Positions 26,348 to 35,543 of a stretch of DNA of 64,000 nt are shown in pieces. Positions within the stretch are counted from its first letter, which is position 1, and each line of letters starts with the position of its first letter. Location: positions 186,001 through 250,000 of the forward strand of contig NZ_JABVED010000003.1 of NCBI RefSeq assembly GCF_014323725.1, in the 5' to 3' direction. This DNA comes from Actinokineospora xionganensis (GTDB lineage Bacteria; Actinomycetota; Actinomycetes; Mycobacteriales; Pseudonocardiaceae). Both the position numbers and the translations under genes were made by a program. The notes beneath the pieces are model-generated. The model searched no databases, had not been told where the DNA came from, and saw only the letters and a list, made by a program, of their open reading frames with translations.

Positions 26348-27178
26348 GTGCGTGAACTGCCCAAGGAACTGGTGCTGCCGGAGGGATTCGTCCCCGCGGA
26401 GCCGCCCGACCCGCCGGTCGTCCCGAAGGACGCCGCGACCGTGATCCTGGTCCGCGACGGCGAGCCCGGCCTGGAGGCCTTCCTATTGCGGCGGGTGGTC
26501 GGGATGGCCTTCGCCGGCGGCATGACGGTGTTCCCCGGCGGCGGCGTCGACCCGCGCGACGAGGACGCCTCCGTTGCCTGGCACGGCCCGGACCCCGCGT
26601 GGTGGGCCGAGCGCTTCGGGTGTTCCCCGCCGATGGCGCGTGCCCTGGTCTGCGCGGCGGTGCGGGAGACGTTCGAGGAGTCCGGGGTCCTGCTGGCGGG
26701 CCCGGACGCGGGCAGCGTCGTGTCCGACGCGCGCCCCTTCCACGACGCTCGCCAGCACCTGGTCGACCGCAAGTACTCCTTCGCCCAGTTCCTCGCCGAC
26801 AACAACCTCGTCCTGCGCGCCGACCTGCTGCGCCCCTGGGCGAACTGGGTGACCCCCGCCGAGGAGCCCCGCCGCTACGACACCCGCTTCTTCCTCGCCG
26901 CCATGCCCGTCGGCCAGCACGCCGACGGGGACACGACGGAAGCCGAGGACGTCGCCTGGCAGCCCCCGTCGGAAGCTCTGCGCGACTGGGCGGAGGGCCG
27001 CCGAGGCCTGCTCCCGCCCACCTGGGTGACCCTCGCCGACCTGGACGAGCACCCGACCGTAGCCTCCGCGATGGCCGCCGAACGCGCCGTGGACAAGATC
27101 ATCCCCAAGGTCATCCGCGACGGCACCCAGGTCCGGGTGGTCCTACCCGGCGACCCGGCGTACGGGGTCGCCGAATGA
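26348..27178 (+). CDS. Nudix hydrolase, NUDT19-like with long insertion
   Basis: In this 276-residue protein the Nudix box is split: GGGVDPRDED near residue 60 and, after an insertion of about 35 residues, ALVCAAVRETFEESGVLL with the metal-binding RExxEE. This insertion pattern is found in the RNU/NUDT7-19 acyl-CoA diphosphatase-like group, so a CoA derivative is a reasonable but unproven substrate. GTG start. It overlaps the MBL hydrolase gene by 4 bp (ATGA), implying an operon. Confidence 0.85.
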   Translation: MRELPKELVLPEGFVPAEPPDPPVVPKDAATVILVRDGEPGLEAFLLRRVVGMAFAGGMTVFPGGGVDPRDEDASVAWHGPDPAWWAERFGCSPPMARALVCAAVRETFEESGVLLAGPDAGSVVSDARPFHDARQHLVDRKYSFAQFLADNNLVLRADLLRPWANWVTPAEEPRRYDTRFFLAAMPVGQHADGDTTEAEDVAWQPPSEALRDWAEGRRGLLPPTWVTLADLDEHPTVASAMAAERAVDKIIPKVIRDGTQVRVVLPGDPAYGVAE

Positions 27179-27966
27179 GCCACCCCGCCTACGGCGTCGT
27201 CCGGCAGGTCACGCCCTTCGCCTCGGTGCTGTTGGAGGACAACCCCAGCGCGATGACCCTCGACGGCACCAACACCTGGCTCCTCCGCGCCCCCGGCGCA
27301 GAGGGCTGCGTTGTGGTCGACCCGGGTTACGAGGACGAACCACACCTGACCCGCGTGATCGGGGCCGCGGGCAAGATCGAGGCCATCCTCATCACCCACC
27401 ACCACGCCGACCATGTCCAAGGCGCAACGTGGCTGGCCCGCCAGGCGGACGCACCCGTGCGAGCGTTTGACCGTGAACTGTGTCGTGGCGAAGGTCCTCT
27501 CGTCGACGGCGAAGAACTGGCGTTGGCAGGTCTGGGCCTGGAAGTCATCCACACCCCAGGACACACAGCCGACTCGATCTGCCTCGCGATTGACCACAAT
27601 GGACAATCGGCGATGCTGACCGGCGACACCGTGCTGGGTCGCGGCACGACCGTGATCGCCCCACCGGACGGCGACCTCGGTCAGTACCTGGACTCTCTCC
27701 GACTGCTCAGCACCCGAAGAGGCGTGGTGTTGCCAGGTCACGGACCGGACCTGCCCGACCTGGCCACCATCGCGGGGGAGTACCTGGCACACCGGGAAGT
27801 GCGGTTGAACCAGATCCGGGCGGCCCTGCGAACTTTGGGACCAACGGCAACTCCTCGACAGGTAGTGGAGATCGTTTACGCGGACGTCGACCAATCCCTA
27901 TGGCCGGCGGCGGAGTGGTCCGTCCAGGCGCAACTGGAATACCTGCGCCGCACCGAACCAGCCTGA
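27175..27966 (+). CDS. MBL-fold metallohydrolase (Rv3677c type)
   Basis: This 263-residue protein has the zinc ligands THHHADHV, HTPGHTAD, TGDTVLGR and LPGHGPD in order, and an extra C-terminal helical region (HREVRLNQIRAAL ... PAAEWSVQAQLEYL) as in LACTB2-like enzymes. LACTB2 relatives are RNA- or thioester-hydrolysing enzymes; substrate unknown. ATG 27175 is inside the stop of the Nudix gene. The syntenic gene in M. tuberculosis also precedes crp. Confidence 0.85.
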   Translation: MSHPAYGVVRQVTPFASVLLEDNPSAMTLDGTNTWLLRAPGAEGCVVVDPGYEDEPHLTRVIGAAGKIEAILITHHHADHVQGATWLARQADAPVRAFDRELCRGEGPLVDGEELALAGLGLEVIHTPGHTADSICLAIDHNGQSAMLTGDTVLGRGTTVIAPPDGDLGQYLDSLRLLSTRRGVVLPGHGPDLPDLATIAGEYLAHREVRLNQIRAALRTLGPTATPRQVVEIVYADVDQSLWPAAEWSVQAQLEYLRRTEPA

Positions 27967-28061
27967 CCCGCGAGCCTCGGGACATCGCTGCCCACGAACC
28001 CGCAACGGGCCCTGCCGACCCCAACGGCACCTTTGGGAAGGATCACCACCCAGCAGGAACG

Positions 28062-28150
28062 TGAGGCACCGATCCCCGCGGCGTGCCTGGGAACGGCCAT
28101 CTCGCTGGCGGGGCACGAGGCACCGATCCCCAAGGCGTGCCTGGGGAACG
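28062..28150. repeat. Two direct repeats of about 36 bp in a gene-free interval
   Basis: GAGGCACCGATCCCC followed by GCGTGCCTGGG and AACGG occurs twice about 48 bp apart (near 28063 and 28111). The 27967-28305 interval holds no gene I can support. Confidence 0.55.
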
Positions 28151-28305
28151 GCGGCCGGGTTGGTGGGGGTGTGAGGACCGGTTCCAACGGCATCTCGGAG
28201 GACCACCGAGGCCAACCCCCTTGCCGGGCATGGAAACACCGACGGCAACCCCACTTGGTCGGCAAGGGAACCAAAGGCAGCCAGGGCACCTGGCGGTAGC
28301 AGGAG

Positions 28306-29403
28306 TCAGCCGGTCTTCGGCGGAAGCATCGGCATGATGATGTACCGCAGATCCACCTCCCCACCCTCCACAGCCGTCACGACCGTTGCCCGCATCCCCG
28401 GCTGGATCGCCAGCTGGATCCGCCTGCCCGCGAACGGTCGTAAGGCGTCGATCAGGTAGCGGGCCTGGTAGGACGGGCTGGTTCGGCCGCCGTCGATGGT
28501 GGCTTTCACGGATTCCTCCGCTTCGCCGGTCTGGCGGTCCGCGGTGCGCAGGCGCACTTCGCTGTCGCCGACTTCCAGGGAGATCACGCCCCGGGCGTCG
28601 GTGTAGAGGGCGACTCGACGGGTTGCGCCGGCGAGGGCGTCGGCGTCGGCTTCGACGTGGGTGTCGAAGTCGGACAGGGCGAGCTTGGACTCCGACAGGT
28701 ACGTGCCGTCCAGTACCGCCGTGGTGACGACCATGTCCTCCCAGGCCAGCGACAGCCGGTTGGCGTCGACGCCGATCCACACATCGCCCACCACCTGCTT
28801 GCCGATCTCCGCCAGGAGGGTGGCCGGGATGAGGGCGTCGATCGTCGACGGCCCCGGGGTCCAGGGAATGGTGGCGATGGCCATCCGGTAGCGGTCGGTG
28901 GCCCGAAGCACAAGCTTGTCGCCCTCCGAACGCACCCGGACACCGGTGAAGATCGGCAGCGCTTCATCGCGGGCGGCTGTGGTGGCGACCGTGGACAGGG
29001 CCGAGGCGAACACTGTCGCCGACACCGAGCCGCTCGGGGCGGGCGGCTCGGTGACGCCGGGGTGCAGGTCCACATCGAGCAGCGGCAGGGCGAAGCGGGC
29101 ACCCTCGGCCCGGATGGCGAGCCGGGCGCCCTCGACGACAAGTCGGACCTGCGGTTGATCCAGTGCCCGCAGCGTCTCGGCCAGCGGTTTGGCCGGGACC
29201 AACACCTGACCCTCGGTGTGCACGAGCGCGTCGCAGCTGATGCGGGCGGTGCGTTCGCGGTCGTTGGCGGCGAGCACCACTCCCCGGGCGTCGGCGGTGA
29301 GCAGTAAACCGCCGAGCACCGGGTCGACCAGCTTGCCCGGCACCAGCCGGACGACGTCGGCGGCGGCTGCGGCGAGTTGGGCTGTGGTGATCGTCAGGTC
29401 CAT
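28306..29403 (-). CDS. DNA polymerase III beta sliding-clamp paralogue
   Basis: From ATG 29403 this encodes 365 residues with the three-domain clamp fold. Recognisable pieces are MDLTITTAQLAAAAADVVR, GRRSLDQ-like region PAKPLAETLRALD, FTGVRVRSEGDKLVLRATDRYRMA and the C-terminal VDLRYIIMPMLP. Canonical DnaN ends in MPMRL, whereas this one continues to PPKTG, altering the last residue of the partner-binding pocket. It is not next to dnaA or recF, so it is probably a second clamp rather than the main DnaN. Its partner polymerase is unknown. Confidence 0.8.
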   Translation of the reverse strand: MDLTITTAQLAAAAADVVRLVPGKLVDPVLGGLLLTADARGVVLAANDRERTARISCDALVHTEGQVLVPAKPLAETLRALDQPQVRLVVEGARLAIRAEGARFALPLLDVDLHPGVTEPPAPSGSVSATVFASALSTVATTAARDEALPIFTGVRVRSEGDKLVLRATDRYRMAIATIPWTPGPSTIDALIPATLLAEIGKQVVGDVWIGVDANRLSLAWEDMVVTTAVLDGTYLSESKLALSDFDTHVEADADALAGATRRVALYTDARGVISLEVGDSEVRLRTADRQTGEAEESVKATIDGGRTSPSYQARYLIDALRPFAGRRIQLAIQPGMRATVVTAVEGGEVDLRYIIMPMLPPKTG

Positions 29404-29456
29404 GAATGGACCGTAGCCCGATCCACCGACATGGGCGAAAAGTTGTCCACAGGTGG

Positions 29457-30698
29457 CTACACGAGGGCGGGTTCCATGGTCTTGACCTGGGCGTTCACGT
29501 CCACGACGGTGTTCCGTCGGGCGTACACGATGGCCGTGAAGAGCAGCCCGACCACGCTGGCGCCGAGGTATGCCGACGCCAGACCGACGTGCTCGACGAG
29601 GTAGCCGCTCACTGACTGGCCAAGCGCCAACCCGAGCGTCACCGCCGTGATCACCCAGCCGAACGCCTCCGTGACCGTGCCCTTGGGCGCGACCAGTTCG
29701 AGCGCCGCCGAGTGGGCGGTGGCCTGCGGGGTGACGAGCATGCCCGCCAGCAGCAGAGCCGCGCCAAGCCAGATCAGCGACGTCGGTATCGCGAGGAACG
29801 CCACGAGCACGGCGAACCCGCCGAGGAGCACCGGCAGCCGCAGCGACATCGCCCGAGGCCAGGGGCTCATTCCGTAGAGCACGCCGAAGATCACCGAGCT
29901 GATCGACCACAGACCGAGCAGGAACCCACCCGCGGGCGGGTTGCCCGCGGCCGTCGCGGCGGCCGGGACGGCGACTTCGATGAAGCCGATGGTCGCGCCG
30001 AAGCCCATCGCGGCCAGGGCCACCGTGCGCATGCCGGGGGAGGCCAGCGCGCCGAGCATCCCGTGGTCCACGCGGTCGACCTTGTTGGGCCGGAAGTGGC
30101 GCACGGTCGGCATCAGCGCGAACGACGTGCCGCCGACGATCATGCAGGCGGCACCCGCGACCACGCCGGTCCCCGCCCACGGTGCCGCGAGCAGCACGCC
30201 GGCCAGCGCCGGGCCCAGGATGAAGAAGACCTCCATGCTGATCGCCTCGTAGGCGAACGCGGCGTTGCGGGCGGGGCCTGGGGGAAGCAGCCGGGTCCAG
30301 TTCGCCCGGGACGCCGAGCCGATCATCGGCTCAGTGGTTCCCACGGCGAAACCGAGGATGACCAGCAGGATCGTCGGCGCGTGCGCCTCGACCGCCAGGA
30401 TGGCCAAGGTGGTGAACACCGCGAACACGGCTGAGGCGACCAGCAGCGGCCGCGAGGGGCCGACCCGGTCCATGATCCGGCCCTGGGTCACCGACCCGAC
30501 GGCCACACCGATCAGTGAGCCCGCCGAGACGAGGCCGGCGATGGCGAACGATCCGGTGGAGCGCTGGACGTAAAGCAGCAGCGAAAGGCCCATCATCGCG
30601 ATCGGCAGCCTGCCGACCAGGGCCGACAGCACCGGACCGCGCGCACCTGGGGTCGTCAGGGCCGTGCGGTAGTCGGCGAAACCGGCAGAGTGGGACAT
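29457..30698 (-). CDS. MFS transporter behind a palindromic operator
   Basis: This 413-residue, 12-helix transporter (MSHSAGFADYRTALTTPGAR start) has motif A-like QGRIMDRVGPSRPL. It resembles actinobacterial drug-exporter-like MFS proteins, including that at 1832-3064. An 18-bp perfect palindrome lies 20 bp upstream of the ATG, suggesting control by a TetR/GntR-type repressor encoded elsewhere. Confidence 0.8.
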   Translation of the reverse strand: MSHSAGFADYRTALTTPGARGPVLSALVGRLPIAMMGLSLLLYVQRSTGSFAIAGLVSAGSLIGVAVGSVTQGRIMDRVGPSRPLLVASAVFAVFTTLAILAVEAHAPTILLVILGFAVGTTEPMIGSASRANWTRLLPPGPARNAAFAYEAISMEVFFILGPALAGVLLAAPWAGTGVVAGAACMIVGGTSFALMPTVRHFRPNKVDRVDHGMLGALASPGMRTVALAAMGFGATIGFIEVAVPAAATAAGNPPAGGFLLGLWSISSVIFGVLYGMSPWPRAMSLRLPVLLGGFAVLVAFLAIPTSLIWLGAALLLAGMLVTPQATAHSAALELVAPKGTVTEAFGWVITAVTLGLALGQSVSGYLVEHVGLASAYLGASVVGLLFTAIVYARRNTVVDVNAQVKTMEPALV

Positions 30699-30718
30699 GC
30701 GTACCAGTATGCCGCACT

Positions 30719-30736
30719 CTGGTACGGCCGTACCAG
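30719..30736. promoter_or_regulatory. Candidate repressor operator
   Basis: The sequence CTGGTACGGCCGTACCAG is a perfect palindrome. A further half site, GTACCAGTA, occurs at 30701-30709, directly upstream of the MFS start and repeating the right arm of the palindrome with two extra bases (30730-30738). Repressor binding here would block the transporter promoter. Confidence 0.6.
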
Positions 30737-31027
30737 TAAATATTGGGTGGTTTAAGACACCAGATTTGGTGGTAGGTCTCGGTTGGATAACGGTAGAGGG
30801 TGTTCCGTGCGAACTCGCGCAACGAAACCCGGCTGTCGGAGTCCTTGAGGGTGATACCTCTTGAGCTCAGCGCCAGTGATTTGCGATGGTTTGTATGTAG
30901 CGCGTTACACCCAACTGGCGGAGCGCGATACGCCAACTGAACACCACGAATTCCCTCCGGCACACGGGTTCGGGGCCTAGCCCGGAGGGCGGGGAGCGTG
31001 GACCGTCGGGGGATGGTTCGCGCACTT
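30737..31027. other. AT-richer interval without a gene
   Basis: No supported coding region. The stretch is visibly richer in A/T than its surroundings (for example AAATATTGGGTGG and TTTGTATGTAG). It may hold the promoter of the MFS gene or be foreign DNA. Confidence 0.4.
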
Positions 31028-31073
31028 GCGAGAGGTCGGTGCGCCGCGTCGGGGGCGGCGCCCGACCTCTCGC
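31028..31073 (-). terminator. Terminator of crp
   Basis: A 12-bp stem (31028-31039 with 31062-31073) with a GC-rich loop ends in CTCTTTA and lies 16 bp beyond the crp stop. Confidence 0.7.
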
Positions 31074-31088
31074 CTCTTTATGCGTTTG

Positions 31089-31763
31089 TCAGCGAGCCCG
31101 GCGAGCGAGCCGCTCGGGGTCGAGTATCAGCACGCTCTTGCCTTCGAGCCGCAGCCAGCCGCGGTGCGCGAAGTCGGCGAGCGCCTTGTTGACGGTCTCG
31201 CGGGAGGCGCCGACGTACTGGGCGATCTCCTCCTGCGTGAGATCGTGCGTGACCCGCAGCAGCCCGGCTTCCTGGCTGCCGAAACGCTGTGCGAGCTGCA
31301 GCAGCGCCTTGGCGACGCGACCGGGCACATCCGTGAAGATGAGGTCGGCCAGCATGCCGTTGGTGCGCCGCAGCCGCCGGGCGATCACGCGAAGCAGCTG
31401 CTCGGCGATCTCCGGTCGGGTGCCGATCCACTGGCGAAGCGCCGGCCGGTCCATCGTCACCGCGCGCACTTCGGTGACCGTGGTCGCCGTAGACGTGCGC
31501 GGGCCCGGGTCGAAAATCGACAGCTCGCCGAACATGTCGGACGGTCCGAAGATTCCGAGCAGGTTCTCGCGGCCGTCCGGAGACTTCCGCCCGAGCTTCA
31601 CCTTGCCGGACTGGATGATGTACAGCCGGTCGCCGGGCTCGCCTTCGGCGAAGATCACGTGTCCCCGGGGGAACTCCACGGCTTCGAGCGTCTGTGCGAG
31701 CGCTTCCGCCGCGGCCGGCTCGACCCCTTGGAAGATGCCCGCACGGGCCAGGGTCTCATCCAC
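31089..31763 (-). CDS. crp: CRP/FNR-family cAMP receptor regulator
   Basis: In this 224-residue protein the N-terminal cyclic-nucleotide domain has [16 protein letters not shown], which includes the phosphate-binding Arg and Ser/Thr pair. A long dimer helix follows, then a winged HTH with [20 protein letters not shown] as recognition helix. It is close in sequence and position to M. tuberculosis Crp (Rv3676), a global cAMP-responsive regulator. A Crp site at acs or other targets in this window could not be confirmed by eye. Confidence 0.92.
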   Translation of the reverse strand: MDETLARAGIFQGVEPAAAEALAQTLEAVEFPRGHVIFAEGEPGDRLYIIQSGKVKLGRKSPDGRENLLGIFGPSDMFGELSIFDPGPRTSTATTVTEVRAVTMDRPALRQWIGTRPEIAEQLLRVIARRLRRTNGMLADLIFTDVPGRVAKALLQLAQRFGSQEAGLLRVTHDLTQEEIAQYVGASRETVNKALADFAHRGWLRLEGKSVLILDPERLARRAR

Positions 31764-31918
31764 CTCGGTCCTCCTGTATCCACCTCGGCCGCCGCATCGA
31801 TGCGACGCCGATCACGCTTACAGTGTAGGGCGTTCGCCAGGTTTGCCCTGACGGCTCGCCGTAAGCGCGGGTCGCGCGTTCGGCGGGCAATGATCGCCCA
31901 GTTGGATGACCCTAGCGC

Positions 31919-32170
31919 CTATGCCCCGCCCTTGCGACCGCGCAGCTTCGCGGCGCGTCCACCGACCCTACGCAGCCGGAACAGCTCCAGCGCGCGTCCG
32001 ATGCCGTGGCCGTAGAGAGCGCGGACCTCGTCGGGCCGGGCGGACTCCAGGAACTCCTCGACATCGGTCTCTTGGACCGCGACATGGCGAAGACGGGTTT
32101 CCACGCGTTCCATGAACAGCGCGAAAAACATGATCACCAGGGGCACTACGAACACGAACCAGACTGCCAT
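31919..32170 (-). CDS. Small membrane protein between crp and nth
   Basis: ATG 32170 gives 83 residues: one N-terminal transmembrane helix (MAVWFVFVVPLVIMFFALFM) followed by a charged cytoplasmic segment. The frame extends upstream to 32236, but that part is polar and lacks a ribosome-binding site. A small membrane protein at the same place exists in mycobacteria (Rv3675). Function unknown. Confidence 0.65.
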   Translation of the reverse strand: MAVWFVFVVPLVIMFFALFMERVETRLRHVAVQETDVEEFLESARPDEVRALYGHGIGRALELFRLRRVGGRAAKLRGRKGGA

Positions 32171-32271
32171 GGTGTCGTCGATCCTCGTCTGTCGTTGAAG
32201 ATTCTCGATGGTCTGATGCGTAGACGTCTGGGGCACATTTCGGGTTGTCCGACGGCCCGTAGGCTAACGAG

Positions 32272-33075
32272 GTGCCTCCGACCACCCGACGCCCGCCCCG
32301 TGCTGCCGCCGCCGCGGAGGCGGAATCCAGTCTCTCCCTGACCCGCCGCGCCCGCCGGATGACCCGCGCCCTGGCCGAGGGCTATCCGGACGCCCACTGC
32401 GAGCTGGACTTCACCACCCCGCTGGAGCTGGCGGTGGCGACGATCCTGTCCGCGCAGTGCACCGACGTGCGGGTCAACCTGACGACTCCCGCCCTCTTCG
32501 CGAAGTACCGCTCGGCCGCCGATTACGCCGGCGCCGACCGCGCTGAGCTGGAGGAGATGATCCGCCCGACCGGTTTCTACCGGAACAAGGCGAACTCGCT
32601 GATGGGTCTCGGCGCCGCCCTCGTGGAGGGCTTCGGCGGCGAGGTTCCCAAGCGGCTCGAGGACCTGGTGAAGCTCCCGGGCATCGGTCGGAAGACCGCC
32701 AATGTGATCCTCGGCAACGCCTTCGACGTGCCCGGGATCACGGTCGACACCCATTTCGGCAGGCTGGTGCGCCGCTGGAAATGGACCGAGGAGGAAGACC
32801 CGGTCAAGGTCGAGCACGCGATCGGCGCGCTGGTCCCGCGCAAAGACTGGACCATGCTGTCGCACTGGGTGATCTTCCACGGCCGCCGTGTCTGCCACGC
32901 GCGCAAGCCCGCGTGCGGCGCCTGCCTGCTGTTTCGCGACTGCCCGTCCTACGGCGCGGGACCGACGGAGCCGGAGCAGGCGGCGAAGCTGGTCAAGGGC
33001 GTCGAGGCCGAGCACCTGATCGCCCTGGCCGAGCGCACCCGCGACGGCTACCGCCCCGGGAAGCCGAGCGAGTGA
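32272..33075 (+). CDS. nth: Endonuclease III
   Basis: This 267-residue protein has the helix-hairpin-helix [17 protein letters not shown], with the catalytic Lys, the catalytic Asp in [10 protein letters not shown] and the C-x6-C-x2-C-x5-C 4Fe-4S cluster ([19 protein letters not shown]). It is the bifunctional DNA glycosylase/AP lyase that removes oxidised pyrimidines. The N-terminal Arg/Ala-rich extension of about 25 residues may be overcalled; a start nearer MTRALAEGY is possible. It overlaps the thioredoxin-like gene by 4 bp. Confidence 0.92.
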   Translation: MPPTTRRPPRAAAAAEAESSLSLTRRARRMTRALAEGYPDAHCELDFTTPLELAVATILSAQCTDVRVNLTTPALFAKYRSAADYAGADRAELEEMIRPTGFYRNKANSLMGLGAALVEGFGGEVPKRLEDLVKLPGIGRKTANVILGNAFDVPGITVDTHFGRLVRRWKWTEEEDPVKVEHAIGALVPRKDWTMLSHWVIFHGRRVCHARKPACGACLLFRDCPSYGAGPTEPEQAAKLVKGVEAEHLIALAERTRDGYRPGKPSE

Positions 33076-33662
33076 AGTCGCGCTGGGTGTTGGTCGCGGT
33101 GATCCTCCTGGTCGCCGGGGTCGTCGCGGTTTGGCCGCGCGGGGACGCACCCCGGCCCCCGGCCCCAGGTCCAGACCTGACCTCGGCGCGGGCCGAAGCG
33201 GCGCTCATGCCCTGCCCGACCGCCGCGGGCGGCCCGGAATCGGTGCGCGGGATCACAGCGGAATGCCTGGCCGACGGGGCGCGGGTCGAGGTCGCGGGGG
33301 TGCTCGCGGGACGTCCCGTGCTGCTCAACGTCTGGGCCACGTGGTGTCAGCCGTGCCGCGAGGAACTCCCGGTCCTTGCCGAGTACGCGACGGGCACGGA
33401 CGCTATCGCCGTTGTCGGCCTCGCGATCAAGAGTCCTACCGGTGACGCTCTAGGCCTCCTTCGAGACCTCAACGTCAAGTTCCCCAACCTGTTGGACACA
33501 GACGGCTCCGTGGAGCGCGCCCTGAAAATCCCGGCGGCGCTCCCCGCGAGCTACCTGATCTCCGCGGACGGGACCGTGACGTTCATCTCCGACCCGCGGC
33601 TGCTGCGGTCGGTCGACGACGTGCGCGGTGCCGTCGCCCGCTATCTCGGAGGCGCCCGATGA
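33072..33662 (+). CDS. Membrane-anchored TlpA/ResA-like thioredoxin
   Basis: This 196-residue protein from GTG 33072 has an N-terminal anchor ([17 protein letters not shown]) and an extracytoplasmic thioredoxin fold with active site [13 protein letters not shown] and cis-Pro in [11 protein letters not shown]. It probably reduces or exchanges disulfides of exported proteins or apocytochromes. It is fully coupled with nth upstream and the CoA Nudix gene downstream, as in the M. tuberculosis Rv3674c-Rv3671c run. Confidence 0.88.
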   Translation: MKSRWVLVAVILLVAGVVAVWPRGDAPRPPAPGPDLTSARAEAALMPCPTAAGGPESVRGITAECLADGARVEVAGVLAGRPVLLNVWATWCQPCREELPVLAEYATGTDAIAVVGLAIKSPTGDALGLLRDLNVKFPNLLDTDGSVERALKIPAALPASYLISADGTVTFISDPRLLRSVDDVRGAVARYLGGAR

Positions 33663-34348
33663 CCCACGGACCGCTGGTCGACCCGGCCGAGCTGCCGGAC
33701 TGGCTCGCCCCGCTGGTCGCCGCCACCGCCGACCTCGACGCGGACATGTGGCGGCGGTTCTCGCCGCCGGACGACACCGCCCGCGACGCCGCCGTGCTGA
33801 TCCTGCTGGGCGAAGACCCCGAGCGTGGTCCTGACGTGCTCTTACAGCTCCGCGCGACCGGTGACGACAAGCACTCCGGCCAGGTCGCCTTCCCCGGCGG
33901 CAAGACCGAGCCCGAGGACGACGGCCCGGTGGCCACCGCGCTGCGCGAGGCCATCGAGGAGACCGGCGTCGACCCGTCCGGGGTGCGGCCGGTCGCACTG
34001 CTGCCGTCGCTGCACATTCCGGTGTCGCGATTCCATGTCACGCCGGTGGTCGGCTACTGGGAGAAGCCGAGCCGGGTGTGGGCGGTGGATCCGGCGGAGA
34101 CGCAGGCTGTGGCCCGGGTGCCGATCTCGCACCTGGCCGATCCGGCGAACCGGTTCATGGTGAAGCACCCGTCGGGGTACATGGGGCCGGGTTTCGCGGT
34201 GCCGGACATGCTGGTGTGGGGTTTCACGGCTGGTCTTCTCACGCTTTTGCTCGCGGTGGGCGGCTGGGAACAGCCATGGGATGCCACGGATGTCCGAGAC
34301 CTTGACGTAGCGTGGCGCTCCACCGGTAACCGAGGCGCGGAGGTCTGA
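33659..34348 (+). CDS. Nudix hydrolase, CoA diphosphatase type
   Basis: This 229-residue protein has the Nudix box GGKTEPEDDGPVATALREAI with EETGVDP, and the upstream LLQLRATGDDKHSGQVAFPGG stretch typical of NUDT7/NudL-like CoA pyrophosphatases. ATGA overlap with the thioredoxin-like gene and a 3-nt gap to marP indicate one operon. Confidence 0.88.
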   Translation: MTHGPLVDPAELPDWLAPLVAATADLDADMWRRFSPPDDTARDAAVLILLGEDPERGPDVLLQLRATGDDKHSGQVAFPGGKTEPEDDGPVATALREAIEETGVDPSGVRPVALLPSLHIPVSRFHVTPVVGYWEKPSRVWAVDPAETQAVARVPISHLADPANRFMVKHPSGYMGPGFAVPDMLVWGFTAGLLTLLLAVGGWEQPWDATDVRDLDVAWRSTGNRGAEV

Positions 34349-34351
34349 GGC

Positions 34352-35536
34352 TTGAACTGGGTGGACGTGCTGGTCGTCGCACTCGCCGTGCTCGCGGCGA
34401 TCTCAGGCGCCCGCCAGGGGGTGATCACCGCGCTGCCCGCGTTCATCGGGGTTCTCCTCGGCGCGGTCGCGGGCATCAAGCTCGCGCCGCTCGTGGTCTC
34501 CCGGATCGATTCGACGCCGACCAGGGTCGCGTTCGCGGTGGCGATCTTCGTGCTGCTCGTCGCGCTCGGCGAGACCTTCGGCGTGTGGATCGGCCGCACC
34601 ATCCGGCAGAAGTTCTCCTCACCCCGGCTCGCGGGTGTCGACAGCGCGCTCGGGGCGGTGGTCCAGGGTGCCGTCGTGTTCGTGGTGTCGTGGCTGATCG
34701 CGCTGCCGCTGACGACCGTGGGCGGGCTTCCGGGGCTGGCGTCGGCGATCAAGGACTCGGCGGTGCTCGGCGGCGTCAACGAGGTCATGCCGCAGGCCGC
34801 GCGCGGCCTGCCCAACGAGCTTCGGCAGCTGCTCGACGTGTCGGGGTTCCCGGCCGCGGTCGACCCGTTCAACCGGACGCCGAACAAGGAAGTCGAGCCG
34901 CCGGACCCGGCGCTGCAGGCCAGCGCTGTCGTCCAGCGGGTGCGGCCGAGCGTTCTCAAGATCAATGCCAAGGCGCCCTCGTGCGAGCGGGCACTTGAGG
35001 GAAGCGGGTTCGTGATCGCGCGCGAGCGGGTCATGACCAACGCGCACGTGGTCGCGGGCACTGACGAGGTCAGCGTGGAGTCGGGCGAGTCGCAGCTGCG
35101 GGCGCGGGTCGTGCTCTACGACCCGGCGACCGACGTGGCGATCCTCGCTGTGCCCGGGCTGACCGCGCCGCCGCTGCCGTTCGCTCCTGGTGACGCGAAG
35201 AGCGGGCAGGACGCGATCGTGCTCGGATACCCGCTCGACGGCCCGTACACCGCTTCCCCCGCGCGCGTGCGCGACCGGATCCCGCTTCGCGGACCGGACA
35301 TCTACGACTCGGCGACGGTCAACCGCGACGTGTTCACCCTGCGTGCGAAGGTGCTCAGCGGAAACTCGGGCGGCCCGCTTGTCGACACCAACGGCCAGGT
35401 AATCGGCGTGATCTTCGGCGCGGCCGTGGACAACTCCGAGACCGGTTTCGCGCTGACCGCCGCCGAGGTCCGCGAAGAAGTCGGCCGCGCCCCCGGCCTC
35501 ACGGAACGAGTCGGCACCAGCCGCTGCGCCTCCTGA
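34352..35536 (+). CDS. marP: Membrane serine protease MarP
   Basis: This 394-residue protein starts at TTG 34352, supported by GGAGG 8 nt upstream. Four N-terminal transmembrane helices (CvpA-like, residues 1-125) precede a periplasmic chymotrypsin-like domain with His in MTNAHVVAGTD, Asp in DPATDVAILAV and Ser in LSGNSGGPLVD. Two Cys (SCERALE near residue 210 and the C-terminal RCAS) may form the regulatory disulfide. M. tuberculosis MarP (Rv3671c) maintains pH homeostasis in acid and oxidative stress by cleaving the peptidoglycan hydrolase RipA. Confidence 0.9.
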   Translation: MNWVDVLVVALAVLAAISGARQGVITALPAFIGVLLGAVAGIKLAPLVVSRIDSTPTRVAFAVAIFVLLVALGETFGVWIGRTIRQKFSSPRLAGVDSALGAVVQGAVVFVVSWLIALPLTTVGGLPGLASAIKDSAVLGGVNEVMPQAARGLPNELRQLLDVSGFPAAVDPFNRTPNKEVEPPDPALQASAVVQRVRPSVLKINAKAPSCERALEGSGFVIARERVMTNAHVVAGTDEVSVESGESQLRARVVLYDPATDVAILAVPGLTAPPLPFAPGDAKSGQDAIVLGYPLDGPYTASPARVRDRIPLRGPDIYDSATVNRDVFTLRAKVLSGNSGGPLVDTNGQVIGVIFGAAVDNSETGFALTAAEVREEVGRAPGLTERVGTSRCAS

Positions 35537-35543
35537 CTCGCGG

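Noticed and set aside
28306-30180. 624-residue frame extending the beta clamp upstream
   Set aside because: The added N-terminal part is the antisense-frame shadow of the MFS gene on the same strand. MDLTITTAQL at 29403 is a normal clamp start.
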